Below, piece after piece: positions 26,923-35,301 of a DNA stretch of 64,000 nt (its first letter is position 1; each line of letters starts with the position of its first letter). The position numbers were made by a program, and so were the translations under genes. The stretch is from Jeotgalibacillus alimentarius (lineage in GTDB: Bacteria > Bacillota > Bacilli > Bacillales > Jeotgalibacillaceae), in NCBI RefSeq assembly GCF_000829445.1, contig NZ_JXRQ01000030.1, positions 1-64,000 on the forward strand, written 5' to 3'. The notes beneath the pieces are model-generated. The model did not search any database. It worked only from the letters and a program-made list of their open reading frames with translations, and had not been told where the DNA came from.

Positions 26923-28611
26923 GTGAAAGCAATGTTAATCGCCCCATATAATGGAATGGCAGAAATCAGTAAACAACTGACACTGCCGTCTGATGTCATG
27001 TTGGATATAAAAGTAGCAAATCTGGAAGATGGAGAAAAATATGCGCGTCAGGCTGAAGACGAAGGATATGACATCCTGATCAGCCGCGGTGGAACAGCTT
27101 CTGCAATTGAAAAGGCTGTTTCCCTCCCTGTTATTCATATAGATATTACCGGGTACGATATGTTACGGGTATTCACACTCATTAAAAATATTGATAAAAA
27201 AGTAGCTTTAGTAGGCTTTTCACCTATTACGCATGGTGCAGCGACATTGTGCAATATTCTGGAGTATGACGTAGAGGTTAAGACAGTACATGCGAGCGGA
27301 GACGTTAAGCCGATGCTTGAAGCACTAAAAGCAAATGGATTTCAAATCGTCATAGGAGATGTTATTACTGTTCAGGTAGCTGAATCACTCGGGCTGCAGG
27401 GCGTATTGATTACATCAGGTAAAGAAGCATTGTTACAGGCAGTTGAAGAAGGCCGAAGAGCTTTTTTACTCTCGAAGAAAGTGAAGCATAATTTCAGCTT
27501 GCTTCACGAAATGTTTGAGTACTTCCCTTACCCTCTCGCACTCTTAAATGAGCGGGCTGAGATTGTTGAACATAATGATGTGTTTATATCTGCTGATTTC
27601 AAGGAAAAGATGACATACGCTGCGTTACAACAGGACATTACAGATCTCCTTGAAAGCGGAAAAAGTTACTGGTCAGCTTATTCAACTGAAGAAGCATACT
27701 ATGCGGTCCATTTGTTCCGTGTGAACAGCCATACTGCAGGCTTGATGTTTTATCCCTCTGCACCTGGTGCGATGTCTGATTCTATATCGGTTCAATATGC
27801 AGTCAAGCCCCTCCCTCTAATTGGGGACAGTGATTTTACACAGGGGTTAAAAAGACAAATTACAAAACTGTCACAGCACCGATCTCCTGTATATATCACC
27901 GGGGCAGCCGGGACAGGCAGATCCGCACTGGCTGTATTGCTTCACGTTGAACAATTCGGAAGTCATGTACCGCTGATTTCAATCAATGGAGCTGATTTCA
28001 CTAACGACGATGCTGCATTCCTGGCGCATACCCTTCGCCCGCTTCAGTCAGCCACCATATTAGTGCATCAGTCTGCACTTATGCATGACAAGCTGCAGGA
28101 ACAACTAAACAACATCATACAATCTCAGTCAGCTTCCTATCAGATCATCTATATTCTAGATCACTATACGACTGACGCAGTGGCAGTTGGAGAGTACATT
28201 CATCTGCTACCTCTATCTTTAAGAAAAGACGATATTCCTGCTTTTGCAAATTACTTTTTAACAGCTTTTCATGCTGATAGCGGGAGCGAGACACTGGGCA
28301 TTAAAAAAGACGCAATGACATCACTTCAGCAATATGAGTGGCCTGGAAATTTAATTGAACTGAAACAGACGATCCATGAGTTAAGCAGAATATCTGCAGG
28401 TTATTTTATTGAGAAAGAACAGGTTGAGCATCTCCTTCAGACGAAGAAGAAGATGCAGGTTTCATTACAAATGGATACAAGTATCACGCTGAAAGAAATG
28501 GAAAGACGCATGATTTTGCAGGTCCTGCAGGAAGAAGACGGCAACCAGTCCAAGGCTGCTAAGAGACTTGGCATCAACCGGTCTACATTATGGCGTAAAT
28601 TAAGTGACTAA
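26923..28611 (+). CDS. PrpR_N-type transcriptional regulator with degenerate AAA+ domain and Fis HTH
   Basis: 562 residues. PrpR_N sensor domain (about 1-185; DILISRGGTASAI, VIGDVITVQVA), a PAS-like part (about 195-280), an AAA+-like part (about 295-490) with a Walker A-like GAAGTGRS (327-334), and a Fis-type HTH (about 525-560, GNQSKAAKRLGINRSTLWRKL). The sigma-54 contact GAFTGA and a proper Walker B are missing. It probably controls the kdgT-kinase-pdxA2 genes behind it. GTG start 8 nt after TTAGGAG. Confidence 0.85.
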   Translation: MKAMLIAPYNGMAEISKQLTLPSDVMLDIKVANLEDGEKYARQAEDEGYDILISRGGTASAIEKAVSLPVIHIDITGYDMLRVFTLIKNIDKKVALVGFSPITHGAATLCNILEYDVEVKTVHASGDVKPMLEALKANGFQIVIGDVITVQVAESLGLQGVLITSGKEALLQAVEEGRRAFLLSKKVKHNFSLLHEMFEYFPYPLALLNERAEIVEHNDVFISADFKEKMTYAALQQDITDLLESGKSYWSAYSTEEAYYAVHLFRVNSHTAGLMFYPSAPGAMSDSISVQYAVKPLPLIGDSDFTQGLKRQITKLSQHRSPVYITGAAGTGRSALAVLLHVEQFGSHVPLISINGADFTNDDAAFLAHTLRPLQSATILVHQSALMHDKLQEQLNNIIQSQSASYQIIYILDHYTTDAVAVGEYIHLLPLSLRKDDIPAFANYFLTAFHADSGSETLGIKKDAMTSLQQYEWPGNLIELKQTIHELSRISAGYFIEKEQVEHLLQTKKKMQVSLQMDTSITLKEMERRMILQVLQEEDGNQSKAAKRLGINRSTLWRKLSD

Positions 28612-28636
28612 AAGAGACCTTTAACGGGTCTCTTTT
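28610..28636 (+). terminator. Terminator of the PrpR_N-type regulator gene
   Basis: AAAAGAGACC pairs with GGTCTCTTTT. The arm overlaps the stop codon. Confidence 0.88.
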
Positions 28637-28647
28637 ATGTTTCATTT

Positions 28648-28740
28648 TGCAACACATTTAAAATATAATAATTAAATTTAATATTTATGTTGCAAGAAGA
28701 AACTTTCGAGTATAATATAAATTATTGAAAGCGCTTTACA
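28648..28740 (+). promoter_or_regulatory. Promoter region of the acid-sugar operon: inverted TGCAACA sites, -10 and cre
   Basis: TGCAACAC (28648-28655) and TGTTGCA (28688-28694) are inverted with about 33 nt between; TGCAACAC also lies just before the RBS of the regulator gene (26899-26906). A TATAAT -10 is at 28711-28716, with TTGCAA 15 nt upstream as a poor -35. TGAAAGCGCTTTACA (28726-28740) is a strong CcpA cre-like site downstream of the -10. No -24/-12 sigma-54 element was found. Confidence 0.65.
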
Positions 28741-28780
28741 TTTAAAATTTCATCAATTATTCACAAAGGGGATGGCAAAA

Positions 28781-29785
28781 TTGAAGATTAAAGCTACACT
28801 TGACCGTATTCCTGGTGGTATGATGGTAGTTCCATTGTTGCTTGCTGCAACACTTAACACCATCGCACCTGACCTTCTCAGAATCGGAAACTTCACTCAG
28901 CAGTTATTTGTTGATGGGGCAGGTACATTGATTGCACTTTTCCTGTTATGTACAGGGGCACAAATTAACCTTAGAAACGTTGGTGTCAGCCTGGGTAAAG
29001 GCGCAACACTTTTGACAGTAAAATGGGCTGTTGGGGCAGTTGTCGGTTTAATCGCGTATATGTTCGCAGGTGATAACGGGCTATGGCTTGGCCTTGCCCC
29101 GATCGCAGTCATCGCAGCAATGACGAACAGTAATGGTGGCCTTTATGTTGCACTGGTTGGACAATACGGAGACAAAACTGACCGTGCAGCTTACTCACTT
29201 CTGGCATTGAATGACGGACCTTTCCTTACTATGGTTGCGCTATCGATTTTTGGTGCAATGGGATTTGTAGACGGACTGTTCTCGTTTACATCATTCATTT
29301 CTGTACTTCTTCCTATTGTCGTAGGTATGGTTTTAGGTAACCTTGACGAAGACATGCGGGATTTCCTGAATAAAGGAAGCTCAATGTTAATTCCATTCTT
29401 CGCATTTGCACTTGGTATGGGTATTAACTTTGGCGCAATTCTTGAAGGCGGACTTGCCGGGATCGTACTTGGACTGCTGACAGTATTTGTTACAGGAACA
29501 GCAGGCTACTTCGTATTTAAAGCACTAAAATGGAACCCCATCGTTGGCGCAGCAGAAGGTTCAACTGCAGGTAATGCGGTGGCTACACCAGCAGCGATCG
29601 CAGCGGCAAGTGCAGGATTTGCAGCGAATGTTGATATTGCAACAGTACAGGTTGCAGCTTCAACTGTGACAACTGCTATACTTCTTCCTTTGTACGTTGC
29701 ATTTCTGGTGAAGAGGCTGGAGAAAAAAGGCGTACGATTGCCGGAAGACTATTTAACAAAGGAATCAAAGACACAAGCATCTTAG
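28781..29785 (+). CDS. kdgT: KdgT-family 2-keto-3-deoxygluconate-type permease
   Basis: 334 residues, about ten hydrophobic helices. Family stretches: RIPGGMMVVPLLLAATLNT, AAMTNSNGGLYVAL, LNDGPFLTMV and EGSTAGNAVATPAA. KdgT is a proton-linked importer of 2-keto-3-deoxygluconate; here the neighbouring kinase and PdxA2 suggest a four-carbon acid sugar as substrate. An ATG at 28772 abuts the RBS (AAAGGGG), so the TTG at 28781 with a 9-nt gap is the likelier start. Confidence 0.85.
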   Translation: MKIKATLDRIPGGMMVVPLLLAATLNTIAPDLLRIGNFTQQLFVDGAGTLIALFLLCTGAQINLRNVGVSLGKGATLLTVKWAVGAVVGLIAYMFAGDNGLWLGLAPIAVIAAMTNSNGGLYVALVGQYGDKTDRAAYSLLALNDGPFLTMVALSIFGAMGFVDGLFSFTSFISVLLPIVVGMVLGNLDEDMRDFLNKGSSMLIPFFAFALGMGINFGAILEGGLAGIVLGLLTVFVTGTAGYFVFKALKWNPIVGAAEGSTAGNAVATPAAIAAASAGFAANVDIATVQVAASTVTTAILLPLYVAFLVKRLEKKGVRLPEDYLTKESKTQAS

Positions 29786-29803
29786 ATTAAATGAGGGATT
29801 TAG

Positions 29804-31105
29804 ATGGAAAAACTGATCGGAATTATTGCAGATGATTTAACCGGGGCAAATGACAGCGGTGTGCAGCTGACTGAAAAAGGCATTTCAACCTCTGTACTGT
29901 TTGATCTTACTGATCAGGCTCAGACACTCGATTCCGGAATTGTCATAGACACAAATGCAAGAGCGCTTCTTCAGCAGGAGGCGTATGAAAAAACGACGGA
30001 AGCTGCACGCTTTTTGAAAGAAGCCGGATACCAAACAATATATAAAAAAATGGATTCTACCCTGAGAGGGCACATTGGTACCGAGCTAAAAGCCGTGAAG
30101 GATGTCTTTCAACCGGAATTTTTATTCATTACACCTGCTTTTCCTGCTCTGCATCGCACAACATTAGATGGTATACATTATATAAAAGGTCAGCCATTAT
30201 CAGAAACCGAGATATCAAAAGACCCTAAGCACCCTGTAACTGAATCCTCTATTCCTTTACTGATCGAACAGGAAATTGGAGTAGCTGCCGGACTGCTTAG
30301 AAAAGCTGAATTGACAACTGAAGAAGCATTTATAGAAAAAGTTCAGACGTTCAAACAGCAGGGAATCGATTATCTCGTGTGCGATGCAGAAACTGAAGAA
30401 GATTTGAAGCTGTTCTCAGCCTGGATGAACCGTTTTTCATCCAATGTGATATGGGCAGGATCAGCGGGGCTCGCGGAAGTTCTCCCTGATATCCTTGCAT
30501 TCCATCATGCTCCTTCTTTAAGAAAAATAGAGCCTGCTGAACAGATCGTAACTGTCTGCGGCAGTCTGTCTGAAGTAACTCAACAGCAGGTCCTATATGC
30601 TGCCGGACGCAGTGATGTAGAAGGAATTGAAGTTGATACACTTGAGATTTTTTCTTCCAATTGGAAACAGAGAGAAGCAGACTATCTCAAGAAGTGTGAA
30701 GAGGCACTAAGCCGGCAAAAACATATTGCGATTTTTGTTCCATCTAATCCACAAATCCGAGCAGATGTGAAAACACGGGGTCAGGAGCTCGGTTTATCAA
30801 GCTATGAGATTGGCGAACGGATTTCAACAGCTCTTGGTACGATGGTCCAGACGCTATATCATTCCTGTCAACACCTGAACAGCTTTGTACTGACAGGTGG
30901 AGATACTGCAAAAGAAACAGCAAAACTGCTGGGCGGTAACGGAATCAGACTGATTAAACAGATAGAAGCCGGTATCCCGGCAGGAGAATTGATTGGTACT
31001 GAAAAACCCGTTACAGTGGTAACCAAAGCCGGGGCTTTTGGAGATGAACATTCTATCTACCGCGCAATGTGCCAATTGAAAGGAGCGGCTATTTATGAGC
31101 AATAA
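29804..31105 (+). CDS. DUF1537 four-carbon acid-sugar kinase (DtnK-like)
   Basis: 433 residues. Family hallmarks: N-terminal IIADDLTGANDSG (about 7-19), KKMDSTLRGHIG (about 84-95), and C-terminal VCGSLSEVTQQQV and VLTGGDTAKETAKLLGG. DUF1537 kinases phosphorylate acid sugars such as D-threonate, L-threonate or D-erythronate. Here the next gene is pdxA2, the known partner. Reads into pdxA2 with an 11-nt overlap. Exact substrate unknown. Confidence 0.88.
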   Translation: MEKLIGIIADDLTGANDSGVQLTEKGISTSVLFDLTDQAQTLDSGIVIDTNARALLQQEAYEKTTEAARFLKEAGYQTIYKKMDSTLRGHIGTELKAVKDVFQPEFLFITPAFPALHRTTLDGIHYIKGQPLSETEISKDPKHPVTESSIPLLIEQEIGVAAGLLRKAELTTEEAFIEKVQTFKQQGIDYLVCDAETEEDLKLFSAWMNRFSSNVIWAGSAGLAEVLPDILAFHHAPSLRKIEPAEQIVTVCGSLSEVTQQQVLYAAGRSDVEGIEVDTLEIFSSNWKQREADYLKKCEEALSRQKHIAIFVPSNPQIRADVKTRGQELGLSSYEIGERISTALGTMVQTLYHSCQHLNSFVLTGGDTAKETAKLLGGNGIRLIKQIEAGIPAGELIGTEKPVTVVTKAGAFGDEHSIYRAMCQLKGAAIYEQ

Positions 31106-32093
31106 ACCAATTATCGGCATTACGATGGGTGACGGGGCCGGAGTAGGACCGGAAGTCATTGTAAAAAGCCTGCAGCATAAGCATTTATATGAAGAAGCCT
31201 ATCCAATCGTGATTGGCGATGCTTCACGTCTTGAAAAAGCTGCTGAAGCAATTGGCATCAGCACCACCGTTAAGAGGATCAGCGAGCAGGATTCATTGAC
31301 CAATACACAGTACGGGGACATTCACTGCCTTGACTTAGACCTGTTATCTGCTGACCTTCCATTTGGTGAGGTGTCAGCTGAAGCAGGAAACGCAGCATTT
31401 CAATATTTAAAAAAAGCAATTGAACTTGCAAATGAGGGGTTAATCGATGCAATTTGCACAGCTCCTCTCAATAAAGAGGCACTCCATAAAGGCGGCCATC
31501 AGTACCCGGGACATACTGAAATCCTGGCAGATCTGACTGGCACGACAGACTTTTCAATGATGCTGTCTTCACCAAAACTGAAGGTGATTCATGTTACGAC
31601 GCACGTTGGATTAATTGACGCCATTAATATGATTAAGCCTGAACGTGTACTGAAAGTGATTGAGCTTGCTCATGAGACACTATCAAAGTCAGGAATACAA
31701 TCACCAAAGATCGGTGTATGCGGCATTAACCCGCACGCTGGGGAAAACGGTCTATTCGGTTATGGAGAGGAAGAAGAAAAAATTATTCCCGCTGTAAATG
31801 AAGCCACAGCAAAAGGAATTGATGTAGAAGGTCCCCTCCCTGCTGACACACTGTTCTTCCGTGCCCAGCGCGGTGACTTCGATATCGTGGTCGCGATGTA
31901 TCACGATCAGGGACATGGACCAATTAAAGTACTTGGCCTTGAATCAGGCGTCAACATTACAGTAGGACTGCCCATTATACGGACAAGCGTGGATCACGGT
32001 ACGGCTTTTGATATTGCAGGCAAAGGGATTGCAGATGAAGGCAGTATGATCGAAGCGCTTCGTCAGGCAATTGAGCTGGCTCCGGAAAAATAG
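31095..32093 (+). CDS. pdxA2: PdxA2-type 4-phosphoerythronate/threonate dehydrogenase
   Basis: 332 residues of the PdxA fold. Metal-site His residues lie in HTHVGLIDA (about 175-183) and YHDQGHGPIKVLG (about 270-282); the substrate region reads GLPIIRTSVDHGTAFDIAG. In catabolic clusters with DUF1537 kinases, PdxA2 oxidises and decarboxylates the 4-phosphate to DHAP. No pyridoxine gene is near, which favours the catabolic role. RBS AAAGGAGCGGCT lies inside the kinase gene end. Confidence 0.88.
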   Translation: MSNKPIIGITMGDGAGVGPEVIVKSLQHKHLYEEAYPIVIGDASRLEKAAEAIGISTTVKRISEQDSLTNTQYGDIHCLDLDLLSADLPFGEVSAEAGNAAFQYLKKAIELANEGLIDAICTAPLNKEALHKGGHQYPGHTEILADLTGTTDFSMMLSSPKLKVIHVTTHVGLIDAINMIKPERVLKVIELAHETLSKSGIQSPKIGVCGINPHAGENGLFGYGEEEEKIIPAVNEATAKGIDVEGPLPADTLFFRAQRGDFDIVVAMYHDQGHGPIKVLGLESGVNITVGLPIIRTSVDHGTAFDIAGKGIADEGSMIEALRQAIELAPEK

Positions 32094-32159
32094 ATGAAAA
32101 AAGACAGATCAGGCTGCTGGAGGGCACTGAAAAAGTCTCTAAAAGGGACCGGTTCATTT

Positions 32160-32276
32160 ACGCTCCAGGCGTAGGCTTTCCGGACGGCGGTCGCTGAGCC
32201 TCCTCACCTTCGGTTGCGGGGTCTCAGCTATCCCGCTAATCGTCCCGGAGTCCACGCCTTCCGCTACAATAAACCT
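32160..32276. repeat. GC-rich palindromic core related to 16208-16349
   Basis: Runs from CGCTCCAGGCGTAGGCTTTCC through GAGCCTCCTCACC, GCGGGGTCTCAGC and GGAGTCCACGCCTTCCGCT. The order GCTTTCC...AGCCTCCTC...GGAGTC...CTTCCGCT is shared with the minus strand of the 16.2-kb element. Confidence 0.65.
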
Positions 32277-32310
32277 ACGTTTTCAATAACACTCTTATAA
32301 CCAAAAGGAA

Positions 32311-32348
32311 GATGACGCTTAAGAAAACAGAGCGTCATCTTTCTTTTT
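32311..32348 (+). terminator. Hairpin with T-run inside the remnant element
   Basis: GATGACGCT pairs with AGCGTCATC, followed by TTTCTTTTTT. It would block transcription from pdxA2 into the transposase remnant. Confidence 0.8.
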
Positions 32349-32388
32349 TGTTTATAATAATCGTAACGAATTGAAAGTGGGTGAATAC

Positions 32389-32439
32389 ATGATTTCGAGA
32401 CAACAGTCCTTAAACTTAAGTCCATATTCTGCACTTTAG
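32389..32439 (+). pseudogene. Transposase 5' fragment, 16 codons
   Basis: ATG at 32389, preceded by TATAAT (32353-32358), reads MISRQQSLNLSPYSAL and stops in a TAG made across the element/target junction. The sequence matches my memory of N-termini of IS1182-like transposases. Truncated exactly at the element end. Confidence 0.6.
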
Positions 32440-32461
32440 GCTGCTGATCTGTCTTTTTTCA

Positions 32462-32848
32462 TTAGTCGGGTGCCACAACTTCCACCTTCATCCGGTCAGG
32501 ATCCTCAAAAAACACTGCATAATGATTCTCTCCGCCTGCAAAAGGGTGACGGTCTTCATATAAAATTGATATGCCTTTAGCTTTCAGCTGATCTGTCAGC
32601 TGATCCACGTGCTTTCGGGAATCTGCATGAAAGGACAAGTGGTTAAGACCTGTGCGCTTACGATGATAAGGAACGTCCATGTACGCATCTTCAGTCTGAA
32701 CAAATACAAGGTACGTCTCACTATACTTCCAGCTCCGCCCGTTCTCCCATTCCTGGAACAATTCGTACCCAAGTTCCTCAAGCAGCCAGCCCCAGAACTC
32801 AGTGGATTTTTTTAAGTTTGATACATATAGCTCAACATGATGAAGCAT
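32462..32848 (-). CDS. VOC (glyoxalase/bleomycin-resistance) family protein
   Basis: 128 residues forming two beta-alpha-beta-beta-beta units: MLHHVELYVSNLKKSTEFW at the start and GLNHLSFHADS plus FFEDPDRMKVEVV in the second half. Metal-ligand candidates are H4, E55 or nearby, H70 and E123. Function not predictable. Divergent from a marR gene, with palindromic operators in between, so MarR likely controls it. Confidence 0.85.
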   Translation of the reverse strand: MLHHVELYVSNLKKSTEFWGWLLEELGYELFQEWENGRSWKYSETYLVFVQTEDAYMDVPYHRKRTGLNHLSFHADSRKHVDQLTDQLKAKGISILYEDRHPFAGGENHYAVFFEDPDRMKVEVVAPD

Positions 32849-32867
32849 AATGTCACCCCTAATATTT

Positions 32868-32928
32868 TTGTTGCATTTACAACAAAAAGTGATAAATTAA
32901 GTTTATGAGATTATATTGCATTTACAAT
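32868..32928. promoter_or_regulatory. Twin MarR-type operators
   Basis: TTGTTGCATTTACAACAA (32868-32885) and ATTGCATTTACAAT (32915-32928) share TTGCATTTACAA and are 29 nt apart in the divergent region before the VOC and marR genes. They are likely binding sites of the MarR protein at 32949. Confidence 0.75.
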
Positions 32929-32948
32929 AAAAAGAAAAGGAGACAGTA

Positions 32949-33401
32949 ATGAAAGATATTCTTCGGGAAATTGGAATGATAGCGAGAGCACTGGATTCAA
33001 TTAGTAATATTGAGTTCAAAGCGCATGATCTAACGAAGGGTCAATACTTATATCTTGTACGCATTTGTGAACATCCCGGCATCATTCAGGAAAAACTGGC
33101 TGAAATGATTAAGGTTGATAGAACCACTGCTGCACGTGCAGTCGAAAAACTTGAGAAGCATGGTTTTATTATAAAAAAAGCTGATCCTGATAATAAAAAA
33201 ATCAGACGAATCTTCCCTGCTAATAAGGGTTTGGAAATCTATCCTTTCATTATGAGGGAACACAAATACTCGAATCAGATTGCATTAGAGGGATTCTCTG
33301 ATCAGGAAACTGAGGTGCTTGCTGAAGCGCTTGAAAAAGTAAGAAAAAACATCGAAAAAGACTGGGAATCAGTTAAAAAAGGACATAAACGCATGTACTG
33401 A
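32949..33401 (+). CDS. MarR family transcriptional regulator
   Basis: 150 residues. Winged HTH with PGIIQEKLAEMIKVDRTTAARAVEKLEKHGFI (about 39-70) and a wing KKADPDNKKIRRIF (about 71-84). N- and C-terminal helices form the dimer part. It probably represses itself and the divergent VOC gene through the twin TTGCATTTACAA sites. paiA starts 20 nt downstream and may be co-transcribed. RBS AAAAGGAGACAGTA. Confidence 0.92.
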   Translation: MKDILREIGMIARALDSISNIEFKAHDLTKGQYLYLVRICEHPGIIQEKLAEMIKVDRTTAARAVEKLEKHGFIIKKADPDNKKIRRIFPANKGLEIYPFIMREHKYSNQIALEGFSDQETEVLAEALEKVRKNIEKDWESVKKGHKRMY

Positions 33402-33415
33402 CTGCTTAGGAGTGA

Positions 33416-33940
<525 letters not shown>

Positions 33941-33951
33941 CTTCTAATCCG

Positions 33952-33988
33952 TAAAGGTGTAAGGCCACCAGCAGGCCTTACACCTTTA
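33952..33988. terminator. Bidirectional terminator between paiA and the 33986 gene
   Basis: TAAAGGTGTAAGGCC pairs perfectly with GGCCTTACACCTTTA (15 bp, loop ACCAGCA). It overlaps the stop of the minus-strand gene. Confidence 0.9.
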
Positions 33989-34462
33989 TTTATGATCTAT
34001 TCTTTTATGCGCTGTCATACGTTCCCTCTGCGCTCTCAGCTCTCTGCTGATCTTCATTTCCTCTCTCATTCCCTCGGTCCGCAAGTCATAAAAATGATCG
34101 ACTGTTTTCTCAAATCCAATCGCAATTTCCTCAATCGACTCCTGAATGGTTTCATTTTTAATCGATAACCCATCCTTTTTAGCCTGAAGAACCTGTCTCA
34201 TTAAAATTGTTTCTGAATACAGCAGATTCGCCAGCAGCTCTGCCCCATCTCTTGATCCCGAAATCTTCTGCACCTTTGCTACAATGCGCGCAGCCCTGAT
34301 CATTGTCAGATAATGCGACTCAATCGGCTGATTCTGCTTTTGCGCTTTCTTAATCTTTTTTTCGTTTATATGTGAAAGTAATAATCCATGAAATTCATAT
34401 AACGTATTGATGAAATAGTTACGGAATCTTCTTTGTTTGAAATAGGAGATAAGACTTTTCAT
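33986..34462 (-). CDS. Helical protein of unknown function, paralogue of 10282-10782
   Basis: 158 residues. Shares ANLLYSETILMRQV (about 82-95), GFEKTVDHFY (about 116-125) and KISRELRAQRERM (about 136-148) with the protein at 10282-10782; the N-terminal third differs (more basic, MKSLISYFKQRRFRNYF). No signal peptide or known domain seen. Monocistronic, with a terminator at its end and a divergent Nudix gene upstream. RBS AAAGGAGCCACAAT. Confidence 0.75.
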   Translation of the reverse strand: MKSLISYFKQRRFRNYFINTLYEFHGLLLSHINEKKIKKAQKQNQPIESHYLTMIRAARIVAKVQKISGSRDGAELLANLLYSETILMRQVLQAKKDGLSIKNETIQESIEEIAIGFEKTVDHFYDLRTEGMREEMKISRELRAQRERMTAHKRIDHK

Positions 34463-34582
34463 ATTGTGGCTCCTTTACTGAAGAAATCATTATGTATATT
34501 ATAACAGGAAACCACTGGGAGTTAGTGTTGTATTAGCTATGCTAAAATGAATATATGAAATTAAAGCTCAGGAGTTGTCGTG

Positions 34583-34984
34583 ATGAAAAAGAAAGTAAAA
34601 GTCGTTGCTGCTGTTATTGAAAATGAACATAACGAGATTTTATGCGCTTTGCGCGCTCATGATATGCTGATCCCGAACATGTGGGAATTCCCCGGTGGAA
34701 AGGTCGAAGAAGGAGAAAACCTTCAGGAAGCACTGGAGAGGGAAATTACTGAAGAACTTGAATGTGAGATCAAAGCTTGTGAGGTCATTAACAGAAATAC
34801 ACATGAATACGATACATTTATCATTGAACTGATCTCTCTTAAAGCAGAACTGATTAAAGGCACACCAGTCGCAACAGAACACGCCAAGTTAATCTGGATG
34901 CCGCGTGAAAACCTTGAATCACTCGTGTGGGCGCCGGCGGATATTCCGGCTGTTAGGGATGTGATGAACCAGGTGAATATATAA
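34583..34984 (+). CDS. MutT-like Nudix hydrolase
   Basis: 133 residues. Nudix box from G39 to L59: G-x5-E45-x7-R53-E54-I-T-E57-E58-L, all key acidic residues present. WEFPGGKVEEGE places it near MutT/8-oxo-dGTPase or CTP pyrophosphohydrolase (NudG-like). Sanitises nucleotide pools in the cytosol. A GTG sits one codon earlier; the ATG has the better RBS distance (CAGGAG, 8 nt). Confidence 0.9.
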   Translation: MKKKVKVVAAVIENEHNEILCALRAHDMLIPNMWEFPGGKVEEGENLQEALEREITEELECEIKACEVINRNTHEYDTFIIELISLKAELIKGTPVATEHAKLIWMPRENLESLVWAPADIPAVRDVMNQVNI

Positions 34985-35014
34985 AAGCAAAGGGCCGGCG
35001 CTCTTTGCTTTTTT
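34983..35014 (+). terminator. Terminator of the Nudix gene
   Basis: AAAAGCAAAG pairs with CTTTGCTTTT, followed by T-run; the arm begins at the stop codon. Confidence 0.88.
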
Positions 35015-35030
35015 ATATACAAACCATTCA

Positions 35031-35076
35031 TTGACATTTAACAGTACAGAATGTAATATATAAATTGCATATGCAA
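35031..35076 (+). promoter_or_regulatory. Promoter and palindromic operator of the XRE-membrane protein pair
   Basis: -35 TTGACA (35031-35036), 17-nt spacer, -10 TAATAT (35054-35059). The perfect palindrome TTGCATATGCAA (35065-35076) lies at the expected transcription start, a good autorepression site for the XRE protein. Confidence 0.75.
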
Positions 35077-35105
35077 ACTATATCTTACATCACGTGGGTG
35101 AAAAT

Positions 35106-35300
35106 GTGAAAAACAATGTGAAAATAACGAGAATGAATGCTTCAATTACACAGGAGCAATTGGCCAGGCGCACAGGCGTTACGCGGCAGACGATTGGTCT
35201 GATTGAAAAAGGGGAGTATAATCCGAGTCTTCAATTATGTGTAGCGATCGCAAAAGAGCTGAATAAAACGCTTGATGAATTATTTTGGGAGGTTGAATGA
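35106..35300 (+). CDS. XRE-family HTH regulator
   Basis: 64 residues; essentially one helix-turn-helix domain: SITQEQLARRTGVTRQTIGLIEKGEYNPSL (about 13-42), ending KELNKTLDELFWEVE. Small XRE proteins of this type commonly pair with a membrane protein gene. The likely start is the GTG at 35106; an in-frame GTG at 35094 is also possible. The 35302 gene starts 2 nt past the stop. Confidence 0.88.
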   Translation: MKNNVKITRMNASITQEQLARRTGVTRQTIGLIEKGEYNPSLQLCVAIAKELNKTLDELFWEVE

Positions 35301-35301
35301 G

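Larger units (their letters stand above)
32120..32438 (+). mobile_element. 319-bp mobile-element remnant with 8-bp target duplication
   Basis: Flanked by GGCTGCTG direct repeats at 32112-32119 and 32439-32446 (9 bp if the preceding A is counted). The ends GAGGGCACTGAAAAAGTC and, inverted, TAAAGTGCAGAATATGGAC are imperfect inverted repeats. It contains a GC-rich palindromic section (32160-32276), a hairpin with T-run (about 32311-32348), a TATAAT and the first 16 codons of a possible transposase. It looks like an internally deleted IS or a MITE. Confidence 0.75.
32097..32459 (+). terminator. Terminator split by a mobile element
   Basis: AAAAAAGACAGATCAG (32097-32112) and CTGATCTGTCTTTTTT (32444-32459) are perfect 16-nt inverse complements. 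They would form one bidirectional terminator between pdxA2 and the convergent VOC gene if the 319-bp insert and one target-repeat copy were removed, leaving a four-base loop. Confidence 0.85.
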
